64,000 nucleotides of DNA. Source: CALBPI01 sp038531945 (GTDB lineage: Bacteria; Pseudomonadota; Gammaproteobacteria; Steroidobacterales; Woeseiaceae). The DNA lies in assembly GCA_038531945.1 (NCBI GenBank), contig JBCBBH010000002.1:496001-560000 (forward strand), in the 5' to 3' direction. Positions 54,205 through 63,643 of this stretch are shown here, piece by piece. Positions within the stretch are counted from its first letter, which is position 1; the number at the start of each line of letters is the position of its first letter. Made by a program: the position numbers and the translations under genes. The notes under the pieces were generated by a model, which was not told the origin of the DNA, made no database searches, and worked only from the letters and a program-made list of their open reading frames with translations.

Positions 54205-54792
54205 ATGTCGAATTCACCGCAACACAAGGTGATTGTTGGAATTTCGGGCGCCTCGGGCTCTGCCTACGGAATTGCGATGCTCGAGGCGCTCCGAGAGGTC
54301 GAGCGTGTCGAGTCGCATCTCGTGGTCTCGGCATCCGGCTACCTTACGGTCTCGACTGAAACGGGCATGAAAAAGTCACAGTTGGAGGCGTTAGCGGACG
54401 TCGTTCACGATGACCGGAACGTTGGGGCATCGATCGCCAGCGGCTCTTTCCCGTCGCTCGCCATGATCATCGCCCCGTGTTCGATGAAGACACTCGGCTG
54501 CATCGCCCAGGGCATTGGTAGTTCATTGATGACCCGCTCTGCAGATGTGATCTTGAAGGAGCGTCGTCGACTTATCCTGCTCGCCCGAGAAACCCCTTTG
54601 AATCTGGCGCACATCCGGAACATGGCGGCGGTAACAGAAATGGGTGGGATTGTTTACCCGCCAGTGCCAGCTTTTTATTCGAACCCACCGGACATAGACA
54701 CCATGGTCCGTGAAACCGTCGGTCGTGTGCTCAACCTTGCGGGCATAGACAACGCGTTGTACGAGCCCTGGCAGGGACTGGGAAGCAACTGA
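54205..54792 (+). CDS. ubiX: flavin prenyltransferase UbiX-like
   Basis: 195 residues, full length for the family. FMN-binding motif VIVGISGASGSAYGIAMLEAL (about 9-29), then IIAPCSMKTLGCIAQGIGSSLMTRSADV (about 90-117) and the prenyl-phosphate-binding segment KERRRLILLARETPLN with PPVPAFY near the end. UbiX prenylates FMN to prFMN, the cofactor of UbiD decarboxylases. A UbiD-family gene lies at 60521-61882 in the converging operon, so this may be a dedicated cofactor supplier for that enzyme, or the housekeeping ubiquinone gene. It is first in a plus-strand run, divergent from the PASTA lipoprotein. Confidence 0.93.
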   Translation: MSNSPQHKVIVGISGASGSAYGIAMLEALREVERVESHLVVSASGYLTVSTETGMKKSQLEALADVVHDDRNVGASIASGSFPSLAMIIAPCSMKTLGCIAQGIGSSLMTRSADVILKERRRLILLARETPLNLAHIRNMAAVTEMGGIVYPPVPAFYSNPPDIDTMVRETVGRVLNLAGIDNALYEPWQGLGSN

Positions 54793-54925
54793 CGGATTCG
54801 GCGACCCACAACGGGTAAACGCGGGCCTCTGTGGGCTGACCGGTTGGGTCAAAGCGTCCTGGATGGTTTGAGCTAATCCGATGCCGGCTGCACTTACAAC
54901 AAAAATATCAACAAGGGATGACCCG

Positions 54926-55978
54926 GTGACTGCACGTCCAAAAGTCAGTGATCTGTACGAAGTTCGGCAAGGCGACATTGACCGCGATATGGACGATGTT
55001 CTTCGGTTGTGGCGGTACCTGCCCGGTGATACCCCGCCGCAGCGAGAGAAACTTGACTGGTTCTATCGTGACAACCCGGCAGGCCGCGGACTGATCTACT
55101 TTCTGGACTACAAACCGGAAGGTAAGCCGGTCGGTGTCGTCTGTCTCGGGCCCCGCGAGTTTTCGATTGGCGGACAGCTGACGACCGGTACCGTGTTCGG
55201 CGATTTTGCGATTGAACCTGAACATCGCAGTTTGGGTCCGGCATTGATGTTTCAAAAGGCCTTTCTGGAATTGGCAACACAACAGTTCTCGATCGTGTAC
55301 GGCTTCCCGAACGCATTGTCCGGCAAAGTACGGTCCTTTGGAGGTCATAAACTCGGCTATAACCTGAACATCTTTGTATTGCCAATGGACTTTCGCCCGT
55401 ATCTAAAGCGCCGATTGTCGACCTGGGTGGCGAACGTGCTCGGTCTAGCGGCTAATTTTGCGACGCGAATTGTGTATCCAGTGCGCGCGTTGTTAAAAAC
55501 GCGAGGCCACCGCGTCGTCGAATACAGCGACGAGTTCATGAATCGGCTTTGGCAACGATTGAGTTCAAGCGATCAGCAACTGGGCACGCGTGATGCGGAA
55601 TTCGTCCATTGGCGGTTCACTCGCAGTCCCAACTTTCAGTTTGAGACGCTGGCGCTGGTAAACCGTGATGGTGTCCCGGCCGCGTTCGCCGCGTTACGCA
55701 CCAGTGAAGATCAAGTCACCGTCGTCGAGGATGCAGTAGCGACAGACGCGCTGGCCTACGAGGCGCTCGTTGCCTTTTTGACCAAACGCTTCGCCGGTCG
55801 CACACGAGCACTGAGATTTACGATCTCGGAACAGCGCGGACACGCCGAGCAGATACTGGCTGCCTACTGGTTCAGAAAACGAGGTAGCTTCAGTGCATTC
55901 GCCACTTTGGGTACGAATGCACCGGTCGATACTGACGTTGACCGCGTCGATCTGTCATTCGTTGACAACGATGTCTGA
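54926..55978 (+). CDS. GNAT-fold N-acyltransferase
   Basis: 350 residues if started at the GTG at 54926, with AAGGGA 7-nt upstream; an ATG at 54881 is in frame but has no signal. GNAT-like segments: KPVGVVCLGPREFSIGGQ, VFGDFAIEPEHRSLGPALMFQKAFLELA (acetyl-CoA pyrophosphate-binding loop, HRSLGPA), YGFPNAL and YSDEFMNRLWQRLSSSDQ. The layout resembles acyltransferases of the FemAB/GNAT type found with polysaccharide or lipid genes. It likely transfers an acyl group from CoA or ACP. The 3' end overlaps the hydrolase gene by 8 bp, showing coupling within the operon. The acceptor is unknown. Confidence 0.78.
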   Translation: MTARPKVSDLYEVRQGDIDRDMDDVLRLWRYLPGDTPPQREKLDWFYRDNPAGRGLIYFLDYKPEGKPVGVVCLGPREFSIGGQLTTGTVFGDFAIEPEHRSLGPALMFQKAFLELATQQFSIVYGFPNALSGKVRSFGGHKLGYNLNIFVLPMDFRPYLKRRLSTWVANVLGLAANFATRIVYPVRALLKTRGHRVVEYSDEFMNRLWQRLSSSDQQLGTRDAEFVHWRFTRSPNFQFETLALVNRDGVPAAFAALRTSEDQVTVVEDAVATDALAYEALVAFLTKRFAGRTRALRFTISEQRGHAEQILAAYWFRKRGSFSAFATLGTNAPVDTDVDRVDLSFVDNDV

Positions 55979-56825
55979 ACTACTCGAAAGTGTCACCGGT
56001 TTCGACGACTACAGATTGTCCGTACGTCGTTATGAGCCTGATGCGCCGCCGCGCCACCAGATTTTGCTCCTGCACGGTGTTGTCAGTCACTCGGGATGGC
56101 TCGCTCCCATCGGTCAACGCTTGGCCAGTCGCGGCATTCGATTGCTTGCGGTGGATCGGCGGGGTGCCGGGCGAAATAGCGAAGAGTCTGGTGACGCCCC
56201 ATCTGCGGAGGTGCTGATCGAGGATGCACTGGCGGTGTTGCGTCACTACCAGACGGAATCCTGCATTACGCACTTCGGTGGCTTTTGTTGGGGTGCTACC
56301 TATGCACTGAACGTGCTGGAGCGCTATCGCAGTGGAGTCGCATCTTTTGTGATGGTCGCGCCGTCGATTTTCCCGTCAGCTGATGTTGGCGGTGCAGAGT
56401 TAGAGGCAGGCGACGATGCGACCGCCCGGTGTATCCCGAACGTACCGATTGACCGGTTTACCCGGGGACCCGACTACGAATCCTTTATCGTACCCGATCC
56501 CCTGCGGACGCGATTGGTTTCGCCGCGTTTCAATCAATGCATGATCGATATGAATCGGTTGCTCGCCCCACGGTGGGCCAAGTTGGGCATGCCGACGCTC
56601 ATGATTTTGGCGGATGAGGACCGTTTGTCCGATAACGATAAGCATTTGCGTGCGTGGCGTCACGTTCGTGGAATACCAAAGTCGCATATTATGGTGCCCG
56701 GAGAGCACGGAGTTCAGTTCGATGCGCCGCAGGAAACTGTCGATGCGCTGGCGGATTGGGTGAACCGTGTTTCTGGTGGCACACAGCTGGATGCTGAGAT
56801 AGCCGATCCTGTGCCATCAGCTTGA
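55971..56825 (+). CDS. alpha/beta hydrolase with Cys at the nucleophile elbow
   Basis: 284 residues from the ATG at 55971, overlapping the GNAT gene by 8 bp; the frame opens at 55893 but that part is inside the previous gene. Core: HQILLLHGVVSHSGWLAP, LLAVDRRGAGRNSEESG, nucleophile elbow HFGGFCWGATYALNV, with GFCWG in place of the usual G-x-S-x-G (compare dienelactone hydrolase, G-x-C-x-G). The acid is probably in MILADEDRLSDND and the His in GEHGVQFD. A Cys nucleophile is rarer than Ser and suggests thioester or lactone chemistry. In this operon it could release or transfer an acyl chain from ACP or CoA; this is inferred. Confidence 0.85.
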   Translation: MSELLESVTGFDDYRLSVRRYEPDAPPRHQILLLHGVVSHSGWLAPIGQRLASRGIRLLAVDRRGAGRNSEESGDAPSAEVLIEDALAVLRHYQTESCITHFGGFCWGATYALNVLERYRSGVASFVMVAPSIFPSADVGGAELEAGDDATARCIPNVPIDRFTRGPDYESFIVPDPLRTRLVSPRFNQCMIDMNRLLAPRWAKLGMPTLMILADEDRLSDNDKHLRAWRHVRGIPKSHIMVPGEHGVQFDAPQETVDALADWVNRVSGGTQLDAEIADPVPSA

Positions 56826-56859
56826 GACAACAATCAAAATAAATCGCGAGGAAGCAACA

Positions 56860-58026
56860 GTGACCGATGCACTCAGGAAAGAGTTTACCGACTGGTGTGT
56901 GAACAGCTTGTTCACGCCCGAGATGATTCGTGGTGCAGCGCTGCTTCAGGAGGCGCTCGATTTTCACCTGTTGGCGCTGTACCGCTCATTGGAGTTACCG
57001 AAGCACCTCGCTGATGCGAAGACGCCGGCGGAGTTGACGGCAGCATTGGGCTACGTCGATTCTGCGTTCATCACACTCGAGGCGATGCTCGATCGATTAA
57101 GCGCGCGATATGACTTCGTGGTTCGAACCGATGGAGAGACACCGACGTTCCAGCATACCGGTGATGTTGCAAGCGCATGGCGTGACATCTCGGCGATTGA
57201 GAAAGACATGGCTGCGCTGGGTGAAGAGTACATCGCGCCACTCGAGTTTTTGCAGTTTGGGGCGGACGTCTGGGAACGGGCGCTCAAGGACGACCCGGAT
57301 TTTCTGGACTCGATTCTCGCCGGGCGCGAGTCGGAGCACCAGGAGATGTGGTTTCGCGCGACGAACACCGATCCGCTGCAGAACGTACACGGCATTATGG
57401 GTGCGAAAGCCATCGACCTGTTGTTGCCGCGTGGGCGGATTCTTGAAATCGGCGGCGGCACCGGCAACGGCATCCGAAATCTCCTGAAGCATCTTGGCGC
57501 CAAAAACGAGCTCGATCGCGTGGAGCACTACCACTTCACGGATATCAGTGCGAAATTCATTATGGGTACGCGCCATGAGATTCGTGCTGAGTATCCCGAT
57601 GTCAGCACGGACTGGCGTTTTGCCGATCTGAACAAGCCGTTAGCAGAACAGAAAGTGCCGCAAGGCGACTTTGATTTGATCTATGCGGTGAATGCGGCGC
57701 ATGTCGCCAAAGATATCGTGGCGTTTCTGAAGTCGTGCAAAGAGACTCTGAAGCCGGGCGGGCGCGTCTTGTTCGCCGAGCGTATTCGTTTAACGCCGCG
57801 TGATATGGCGCCGCGAGAATTGTCTTTGAATCTGTCGGTATACCACCGGACCGCGGCCATTCGAAACAGCGACTATCGACCCGTGCACTGCTACCTTGCG
57901 CCGGAGAACTGGCTACGTGTGTTCGAGTTGGCAGGATTCAGTCACGGTGAGATCTGGCCCGATATCGACGCGATGTCTGAGGGCTTCCCAGACCAGTATG
58001 CGGCGATCGTGACCGCTGTGGCTTGA
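56860..58026 (+). CDS. SAM-dependent methyltransferase (PKS/O-MT-like)
   Basis: 388 residues from the GTG at 56860, with GAGGAA 6 nt upstream. The N-terminal half (about 1-170) is helical, like the dimerisation/substrate part of plant-type and polyketide methyltransferases. The Rossmann SAM site is RILEIGGGTGNGIRNLLKHL (about 189-208), followed by YHFTDISAKFI and WRFADLNKPLAE. FDLIYAVNAAHVAKDI is motif post-II, and LKPGGRVLFAERI is motif V-like. It is related to methyltransferase domains of polyketide synthases. Carbon or oxygen methylation of a carrier-bound or free intermediate is inferred. It is 35 bp after the hydrolase and 3 bp before the flavoprotein. Confidence 0.85.
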   Translation: MTDALRKEFTDWCVNSLFTPEMIRGAALLQEALDFHLLALYRSLELPKHLADAKTPAELTAALGYVDSAFITLEAMLDRLSARYDFVVRTDGETPTFQHTGDVASAWRDISAIEKDMAALGEEYIAPLEFLQFGADVWERALKDDPDFLDSILAGRESEHQEMWFRATNTDPLQNVHGIMGAKAIDLLLPRGRILEIGGGTGNGIRNLLKHLGAKNELDRVEHYHFTDISAKFIMGTRHEIRAEYPDVSTDWRFADLNKPLAEQKVPQGDFDLIYAVNAAHVAKDIVAFLKSCKETLKPGGRVLFAERIRLTPRDMAPRELSLNLSVYHRTAAIRNSDYRPVHCYLAPENWLRVFELAGFSHGEIWPDIDAMSEGFPDQYAAIVTAVA

Positions 58027-58028
58027 GT

Positions 58029-59750
58029 ATGAAACTCCATCGATACAACACCGATGTACTGGTGATTGGCGGTGGTGGCGCGGCGACCGCGTCGACCATT
58101 GCGGCCCACGACGCCGGTGCGCGCACGATGCTCGCGGTTAAAGGGCGGTTTGGTGTACCCGGTGTGCGAGGCGCCGGTGCAACGTCGAACCCTATTGGCG
58201 ACTTCTGGACGATTCGAACCGTAGGACCGAAAGGGGGTTTCTTCAATCCGCCCGAGCTGGTGCATGCCGACATGTTGCAATCCGGTCTCGGGATGGCGGA
58301 CCCGGCGTTGTGTCAGATTTTCGTTGACGAAGTGTCGGAAGCCGTCAAGCGCCTGCAGTCGATGGGCATGCGTTTTCAAAGCAAGATGCTTGCGACGATG
58401 GAAGGTCATAAGAGTGATCTGAAAACCAATCGAATCGTAGCCGTACAGAAGGCGGTCATCGAAGGCACGAACACAGAAGTCCTCGAGCACGCGAATTTCA
58501 CCGACCTCGTGGTCGATGGTGGACGCTGTATCGGCGCAGTCGGTGTTACCGACGATGGTGAGCCTTTTGTCGTCGAGGCGGGGGCTGTTGTTATTGCTAC
58601 GGGCGGCGTGGGTCAGCTCTTTACTTACAGCTTCAACCCGCCGGGCAATACCGGCGATGGTTACGCGATGGCAGCGCGCGCGGGCGCGGATCTGTTCAAC
58701 ATGGAATTCATGCAGCAGGGTCTGGCCACAACCTGGCCGCAGCAGGCGATTGTCATGTTGTATGAAATGGAAGAGCCGTATCGCTTGATCAACAAACACG
58801 GCAAGTCGTTTTTGCAGGACTACTATCCGGATGCCGACTCGCTCATTGAGGGCTGCAACCTGAAGGCCGCGCATTGGCCGGTCAGTTGCCGTGACGCGTC
58901 GCTGCACATCGATCGCGCAATCAAGAATGAAGTCCTGGCAGGTCGCGGCACTGAGAACAACGCCGTGTTCCTCGATCTCTCCAATGCAACGCGCGGATTC
59001 AAACACGAGCTTTTTGAGAATTTCATGAACGATAACGGCATCGACATCAAGAATGATCTGGTGCAGGTGCAGATTCATCACCACTCGAGCAACGGTGGAA
59101 TCCGTATCAACGAACGCGCCGAATCGAGTGTGTCCGGGCTGTACGCGGTTGGCGAGGCTGGTGGCTATCAGGGTGCGGATCGTTTGGGCGGCACGATGCT
59201 CGGTGGCTCGCAGGTGTTCGGCTGGCGTGCCGGTCGGTTCGCGGGAGAGCAGTGCAGCGAACGTGCACCCAGCAAGATTTCCGACGACGATGCAATGGCA
59301 CAGTTCGACGCGTTGCGCCAGTTCAAGGCCGCCAAGGGCGATTTGGACATCGACACGCTGCGCCGCGATTTGCAGTACAACATGTGGCGCCTTCTGACCG
59401 TGGAGAAAGACGAAACGACGCTGGCGGAGGCGCGCAGCTATATTGCTGCCGATCGCGAACGCTTGGCGACGCGTTTGGCCATACGCGAACCGCTTGACTA
59501 CGCGTTGGCGTATGAGCAACGCAATCTGCACGATGTCGCTGACGTCATCATCGAGGCGGCAGACATGCGCAAGGAAAGCCGAGGCGCGCACTACAGGCGC
59601 GATTACCCTGAGCGCGATGACGCGAACTGGCTGACCAACCTTTTTGCAACGCACCGGAACGGTGAGCTCGAAGTTCGCCGTGAGTGGATCAACGAGGAAT
59701 CCGGTTGGGAGGACCAACCGGGTGATATCAGGATCAGTCCATGGGGATGA
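58029..59750 (+). CDS. FAD-dependent oxidoreductase, fumarate reductase flavoprotein-like
   Basis: 573 residues from the ATG at 58029, 3 bp after the methyltransferase stop. FAD site: TDVLVIGGGGAATASTIAA (about 8-26). The fumarate/succinate type is supported by VIATGGVGQLFTYSFNPPG, IHHHSSNGGIRIN (substrate His and glycine loop) and YAVGEAGGYQGADRLGGTM. The C-terminal helical bundle (YNMWRLLTVEKDETTLAEA) is the SdhA/FrdA/AprA capping tail. No linked Fe-S or membrane subunit is present, so it may be a soluble reductase or dehydrogenase of an enoyl- or 3-keto-type substrate in the pathway. It overlaps the SDR gene by 10 bp. Confidence 0.88.
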   Translation: MKLHRYNTDVLVIGGGGAATASTIAAHDAGARTMLAVKGRFGVPGVRGAGATSNPIGDFWTIRTVGPKGGFFNPPELVHADMLQSGLGMADPALCQIFVDEVSEAVKRLQSMGMRFQSKMLATMEGHKSDLKTNRIVAVQKAVIEGTNTEVLEHANFTDLVVDGGRCIGAVGVTDDGEPFVVEAGAVVIATGGVGQLFTYSFNPPGNTGDGYAMAARAGADLFNMEFMQQGLATTWPQQAIVMLYEMEEPYRLINKHGKSFLQDYYPDADSLIEGCNLKAAHWPVSCRDASLHIDRAIKNEVLAGRGTENNAVFLDLSNATRGFKHELFENFMNDNGIDIKNDLVQVQIHHHSSNGGIRINERAESSVSGLYAVGEAGGYQGADRLGGTMLGGSQVFGWRAGRFAGEQCSERAPSKISDDDAMAQFDALRQFKAAKGDLDIDTLRRDLQYNMWRLLTVEKDETTLAEARSYIAADRERLATRLAIREPLDYALAYEQRNLHDVADVIIEAADMRKESRGAHYRRDYPERDDANWLTNLFATHRNGELEVRREWINEESGWEDQPGDIRISPWG

Positions 59751-60517
59751 AGGACGGCGCGGTTCTGGTCGTTGGCGGGACGGGCGATATCGGCTCCGCG
59801 ATCTGCGCGCGGCTGGCGGATGCCGGGCATACTGTTGTCATTTCCGGCATCAAACTCGAACAGTCCGAGTCAGCCTGCGAAGCGCTGGCAGCGCCGGGCC
59901 GATCATTGTATCCGGTTGAGTTACAAATCAACGATCCGGACGCTTGCAACACTGTGATCAAAACTGTGGCGAAGGATCACGGTGGACTGAGCGCGATTGT
60001 GAACTGTGCAGGGGTGTCGTACATCGCGCCGGTTCTGCTAGGGAAGAACGAGGACTGGGAACGCGTGGTGCGCGTGAATACACTCGGTGCGTTCAACATT
60101 TCGAGGGCAGCGCTCCGACCGATGATCCGAGCGCGATTCGGGCGCATTGTTCACGTGGGGTCCATCAGCGCGCAGGTTGGCGCGCCGTACAACGCAATTT
60201 ACTCGGCGTCGAAAGCTGGCGTCGCCGGCTTGGTTCGCTCGCTCGCGCTGGAAGTCGCCGCACTGGGTATCACCGTCAATGCGGTGCAACCGGGCTATGT
60301 TAAGACCAAGCTGTTTGCACAAACGCAAGGCGCGCGCGCAAAAATCAAAGGCGTATCAATTGAGCAGCACGAACAGGACCTGATCGACGATACGCCGACA
60401 GGCCGATTGGTCACGCCGGAAGACGTGGCGTCGCTGGTGAACTACCTTGCAACAGACGAAAGTCAGTCGATTACCGGTCAAACCTTGAACGTCGATGGCG
60501 GGCGTACTGCCAACTGA
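59741..60517 (+). CDS. short-chain dehydrogenase/reductase (FabG-like)
   Basis: 258 residues, ATG at 59741 inside the flavoprotein 3' end. Classical SDR: VLVVGGTGDIGSAIC (GGxGxIG, NAD(P) loop, about 8-22), AIVNCAGVSYIAP (NxxG-type NCAG), RIVHVGSISAQVGAPYNAIYSASKAGV (Ser and Tyr-x3-Lys of the tetrad) and VNAVQPGYVKTKLF. C-terminal SITGQTLNVDGG is the usual ending. It reduces a keto group or oxidises a hydroxyl with NAD(P)H. It is the last gene of the plus-strand operon and stops 3 bp before the converging UbiD gene. Confidence 0.93.
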   Translation: MGMKDGAVLVVGGTGDIGSAICARLADAGHTVVISGIKLEQSESACEALAAPGRSLYPVELQINDPDACNTVIKTVAKDHGGLSAIVNCAGVSYIAPVLLGKNEDWERVVRVNTLGAFNISRAALRPMIRARFGRIVHVGSISAQVGAPYNAIYSASKAGVAGLVRSLALEVAALGITVNAVQPGYVKTKLFAQTQGARAKIKGVSIEQHEQDLIDDTPTGRLVTPEDVASLVNYLATDESQSITGQTLNVDGGRTAN

Positions 60518-60520
60518 CGA

Positions 60521-61882
60521 CTAGCGTATCCAGTCGTTCAGGTCGAACGACATCTCTATAGCTTCAGGCAGTACATTGCGCACCGCATGCATGCGAGCGC
60601 GTGCATCGATGGCAATTTTCGAGGTTTTACCATCCCGCTCCGATGGATCGACACCGTTGCCATTTTGATCGGAGAAAACCACGGCATCGCGTTCAGGCTG
60701 CGTGAAGCACGCCAGCGCCATTTGCACGCTCGCTTGTTTGCGCAGGTCGACATCACTATCGAAGGCAATCGCTTGCTTTAGATAGGCTTCTTTCGTTAGC
60801 AGAGTTGTCATGAAAGCCTGGGCATCGAAGTCTTCGGCCTCAGGGTCGATGGAAAGGAAAATCGTCATGGGCGCGGGTAACCAGAAATCGACGACCGCTG
60901 AAGCGTTCTGGATGTAGTCGCGGTTGAGTCGCGCGCGCAAACTCACACTCGACATCGTCGCATGCTCGATTTGACCGGCGACGATGTCCTGATAGACCGG
61001 TTCCTCGCGGTGCGTCAGTGTCGTAAAGCGAACGACAGGGCGCGCGGCTTTGTCGGCGACGTAGCCGAGGAATTCACCGAATGGGCCTTCCTGCAGTGTT
61101 TCAGCAGGCTCGATCACGCCTTCGAAGACCATCTCTGCAAACGCGGGCACCTCAAGTTTGGGCTGACTCACGCAGCGAGTGAGGGCGAGCGGCGCACCGA
61201 GGAGTCCGCTGACAACGTCGTAGTCCTCGTGACCCAGCGCGCCCGCGATCAATGCGCCGTAACACCATAGCGGGTGATTGCCGATGACGGCGGCGAGCGG
61301 TGTCGGCTCTCCGCGTGCGCTGTACTTGTGCCAGATCTGATCGAGATGACCGCCCGGGGTCATGTAAATCGCGCAGGTATGATCGTCGGCGATCATCAAC
61401 CGATGAAAGCTCAGATTGTGCGCACCGGTGTCCGGGTCGCGACCGACGACAATAGCTGATGTGAGGTAGGGCGCGTCCTGCGTGTCGGTGTAGTACAACG
61501 CCGGCAAATCGTGCAGGCTGAACTGCGACGCGATCTTGGTCACCGACTGAACCGGCGCCTCGCCTTGCGGCAGCAATTTCGGCTTGATGCCAGCGTCCAT
61601 CGCACCGACCAAACGTTCGTTGAGTTCATTCGCGGTCATGTCCGCACTGCGGGCAACGCGATCGACGGACGCACAGATGTTCGTGACAGTTGGATAGCCG
61701 CTGCCTTCGATGTCGTTAAATCGAATGACCGGGCTACGCAGTTTTTGTGCGAGCTTTGTCACTACGGCTGTTGTCACGAACTTCGGTGAAATCGACTTGT
61801 CGATTTGTAGCCATGCGGATTTGCCTTTGGCTTCCGCGAAGGCAAGGAACTCACGAAGATCGCGTGTCGAGTAGTCGCTCAA
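60521..61882 (-). CDS. UbiD-family prenyl-FMN-dependent decarboxylase
   Basis: 453 residues, ordinary UbiD length. N-terminal DLREFLAFAEAKGKSAWLQID and SPVIRFNDIEGSGYPTVTNIC. The cofactor region is NLSFHRLMIADDHTCAIYM and HLDQIWHKY. The catalytic E-R-E-type segment is EPAETLQEGPFGEFLGYVAD, then LTHREEPVYQDIVAG. Members reversibly decarboxylate aromatic or alpha,beta-unsaturated acids. It is closer to general UbiD-family enzymes than I can assign to 3-polyprenyl-4-hydroxybenzoate specifically. It is coupled to the AMP-ligase gene (4-bp overlap), which argues for a dedicated pathway step, with UbiX supplying prFMN. Confidence 0.9.
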   Translation of the reverse strand: MSDYSTRDLREFLAFAEAKGKSAWLQIDKSISPKFVTTAVVTKLAQKLRSPVIRFNDIEGSGYPTVTNICASVDRVARSADMTANELNERLVGAMDAGIKPKLLPQGEAPVQSVTKIASQFSLHDLPALYYTDTQDAPYLTSAIVVGRDPDTGAHNLSFHRLMIADDHTCAIYMTPGGHLDQIWHKYSARGEPTPLAAVIGNHPLWCYGALIAGALGHEDYDVVSGLLGAPLALTRCVSQPKLEVPAFAEMVFEGVIEPAETLQEGPFGEFLGYVADKAARPVVRFTTLTHREEPVYQDIVAGQIEHATMSSVSLRARLNRDYIQNASAVVDFWLPAPMTIFLSIDPEAEDFDAQAFMTTLLTKEAYLKQAIAFDSDVDLRKQASVQMALACFTQPERDAVVFSDQNGNGVDPSERDGKTSKIAIDARARMHAVRNVLPEAIEMSFDLNDWIR

Positions 61883-63381
61883 GGCTTTACCTCTGAAAGT
61901 TTCGACAGTGCAACGCGATCGGGTTTTCCGTTCGCCTTACGTGGAAAATCGTCGCAAACATAAATCTCGCGCGGCGCACGCGGTAGCGGAATGCTGTGTA
62001 GACAATGCGTTCGCAAAACTGTCACCAGCGACTCCTCCTTCGCCAGTTCGTTCGATACGCGCACATGCGCAACCACTTTCTGACCGAGCATGGGGTCAGC
62101 AACACCGACAACCACCGATTCGATCACGTCGGGATGCGCATCCAGTACGCGTTCGATTTCTTCCGGCACGATGCGCTCACCCGCGGACTTGATCATTGCC
62201 GAGCGGCGTCCGACGAGAAACAGATCACCGTCAGGATCAAAGTAGCCGATATCACCCGTTCGCAATCGGCCCTGATCGTCGATCGCGTAACCGGTCGCTT
62301 CGGGATCTTTCCAGTAGCCCAGCATGATGTTGTCACCGGACACAACCACTTCGCCTTGCTGACCGCGCTCAACGGGCTGACCGTCGTCACCCAGGATTTC
62401 GACTGTGACCCCGGGTATGGGTGAGCCAACGGAGTCCGGTTTTTGGCGGATACGATCGGGGTGTAATGCGGTTGCTCGCGGCGCACATTCGGTTTGGCCG
62501 TAGGCGATGTGGAACTCAAGTCGCGGAAAGCGCGCGAGGATAGTCATGATCGCATCGGCGGATAGCTTACCGCCGGTCACAGTGACCCATCGCAAGTCCG
62601 GAAGCTCTCGGTCGAGCAGACTGCCGCGCGTGATCAAGGCATTGAAGTGAAACGGGACGCCCGAGAACCCGGTGCATTTCAGGTTGACCAGAGCATCCAC
62701 GACCTGCGTCGGAAACAGAAAACTGTCGTGGAAGTGAATCGTCGCGCCCGCGAGCAAATGCACGGTCAGTTGCATCACGCCGTGTACGTAGTGCAGCGGG
62801 ACGACCATCATGTAGACGTCGTCTTCGGTGATCGGCATGTGCTGGATCACCGCGCGATCCACGGTGTATAAATTCTTGTGCGATAGACAGACGCCTTTCG
62901 GCTGACCGCTGCTGCCTGAGGTGTAGACGATGACCGCTGGATCATCGTCGCTCGCGGTGATGGGTTCCGGCGCCAGGACTTGCATAGCAGCCAGGACGTC
63001 AAGTTCAATCACACGGTCCCGCATGTCGTCATTGTTCAGGAACAGTCGCTTCTGTTTTTCCCCCTGGACGACGATCCGCTTCGGGTCAGCGCTGGCACAA
63101 ACGGCGGGCAGGTCCTTGCCCTTGGCATCGTCGTTCATCCACACGACAATTGCGCCCGCGCTCAGAATCCCCCAGAAGAGGGCAACCGCCTCCGCGTTGT
63201 GGCGCGAGACAATGCCGACACGATCGCCAGCGACGACGCCCTGATCCTGCAGAGCAGCTGCGTAGTGTTGCGCGCGCGCGTGTAACTCGCCGTAGGTGAG
63301 TGTTCCACCGCCAACCACCGAGATTGCAACATGCGGATCGCGGTCGTGAGCAACAGCGGCTAACGCCTGCTCGAGGCGCAT
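61879..63381 (-). CDS. class I adenylate-forming acyl-CoA/ACP ligase
   Basis: 500 residues. ANL superfamily motifs: VIVYTSGSSGQPKGVCLSH (A3, P-loop, about 150-168), AYGQTECAPRATAL (A5), GDNIMLGYWKDPEATGYAI, RLRTGDIGYFDPDGDLFLVGR (A7/A8 hinge) and PRKANGKPDRVAL (A10 catalytic Lys). It resembles benzoate/4-coumarate-type and fatty-acyl ligases. With an acyl carrier protein gene 6 bp upstream, loading an acid onto that ACP as an acyl-AMP then thioester is more likely than CoA activation. The start overlaps nothing upstream and the stop overlaps the UbiD start. Confidence 0.9.
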   Translation of the reverse strand: MRLEQALAAVAHDRDPHVAISVVGGGTLTYGELHARAQHYAAALQDQGVVAGDRVGIVSRHNAEAVALFWGILSAGAIVVWMNDDAKGKDLPAVCASADPKRIVVQGEKQKRLFLNNDDMRDRVIELDVLAAMQVLAPEPITASDDDPAVIVYTSGSSGQPKGVCLSHKNLYTVDRAVIQHMPITEDDVYMMVVPLHYVHGVMQLTVHLLAGATIHFHDSFLFPTQVVDALVNLKCTGFSGVPFHFNALITRGSLLDRELPDLRWVTVTGGKLSADAIMTILARFPRLEFHIAYGQTECAPRATALHPDRIRQKPDSVGSPIPGVTVEILGDDGQPVERGQQGEVVVSGDNIMLGYWKDPEATGYAIDDQGRLRTGDIGYFDPDGDLFLVGRRSAMIKSAGERIVPEEIERVLDAHPDVIESVVVGVADPMLGQKVVAHVRVSNELAKEESLVTVLRTHCLHSIPLPRAPREIYVCDDFPRKANGKPDRVALSKLSEVKP

Positions 63382-63387
63382 CGCGGT

Positions 63388-63624
63388 TTAGCGGTCGAGG
63401 TAGGCGACGATGCTGTTGACTGTGCCGAAGTTGTCCGGAGTCAGATCGTCGGGATCAATCGAGATATCGAAGGTCTCTTCGAGCCACACGATTACGTCCA
63501 TCATTGCGACGCTATCAACGATTTCGTCTTGCAACAGGTTCGCGTTCGGGTCGAGTCCGTCCGCAGCTGCCGGGTTCAAGGTCGCGATGAACGCCTGGAT
63601 TTGTTCTTGTTTTGACTCAGCCAT
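63388..63624 (-). CDS. acyl carrier protein
   Basis: 78 residues, a stand-alone carrier with predicted helical fold. The phosphopantetheine Ser is Ser38 in DEIVDSVAMMDVIVWLEE. SIDPDDLTPDNFGTVNSIVAYL is the usual helix III-IV part. It is not the fatty-acid AcpP (the sequence around Ser is not DSLDTVEL). It lies directly before the AMP-ligase, so it is probably the dedicated carrier of this pathway and is charged by that ligase. Confidence 0.9.
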   Translation of the reverse strand: MAESKQEQIQAFIATLNPAAADGLDPNANLLQDEIVDSVAMMDVIVWLEETFDISIDPDDLTPDNFGTVNSIVAYLDR

Positions 63625-63643
63625 GGATAGTACTCCTGGTATT

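Noticed and set aside
57942..59717. Open frame of 591 codons on the minus strand over the flavoprotein gene
   Set aside because: The plus-strand protein has full FAD and FrdA-like motifs; the antisense frame has no family features and no ribosome binding site. Long antisense frames are expected in GC-rich genes with strong codon bias.
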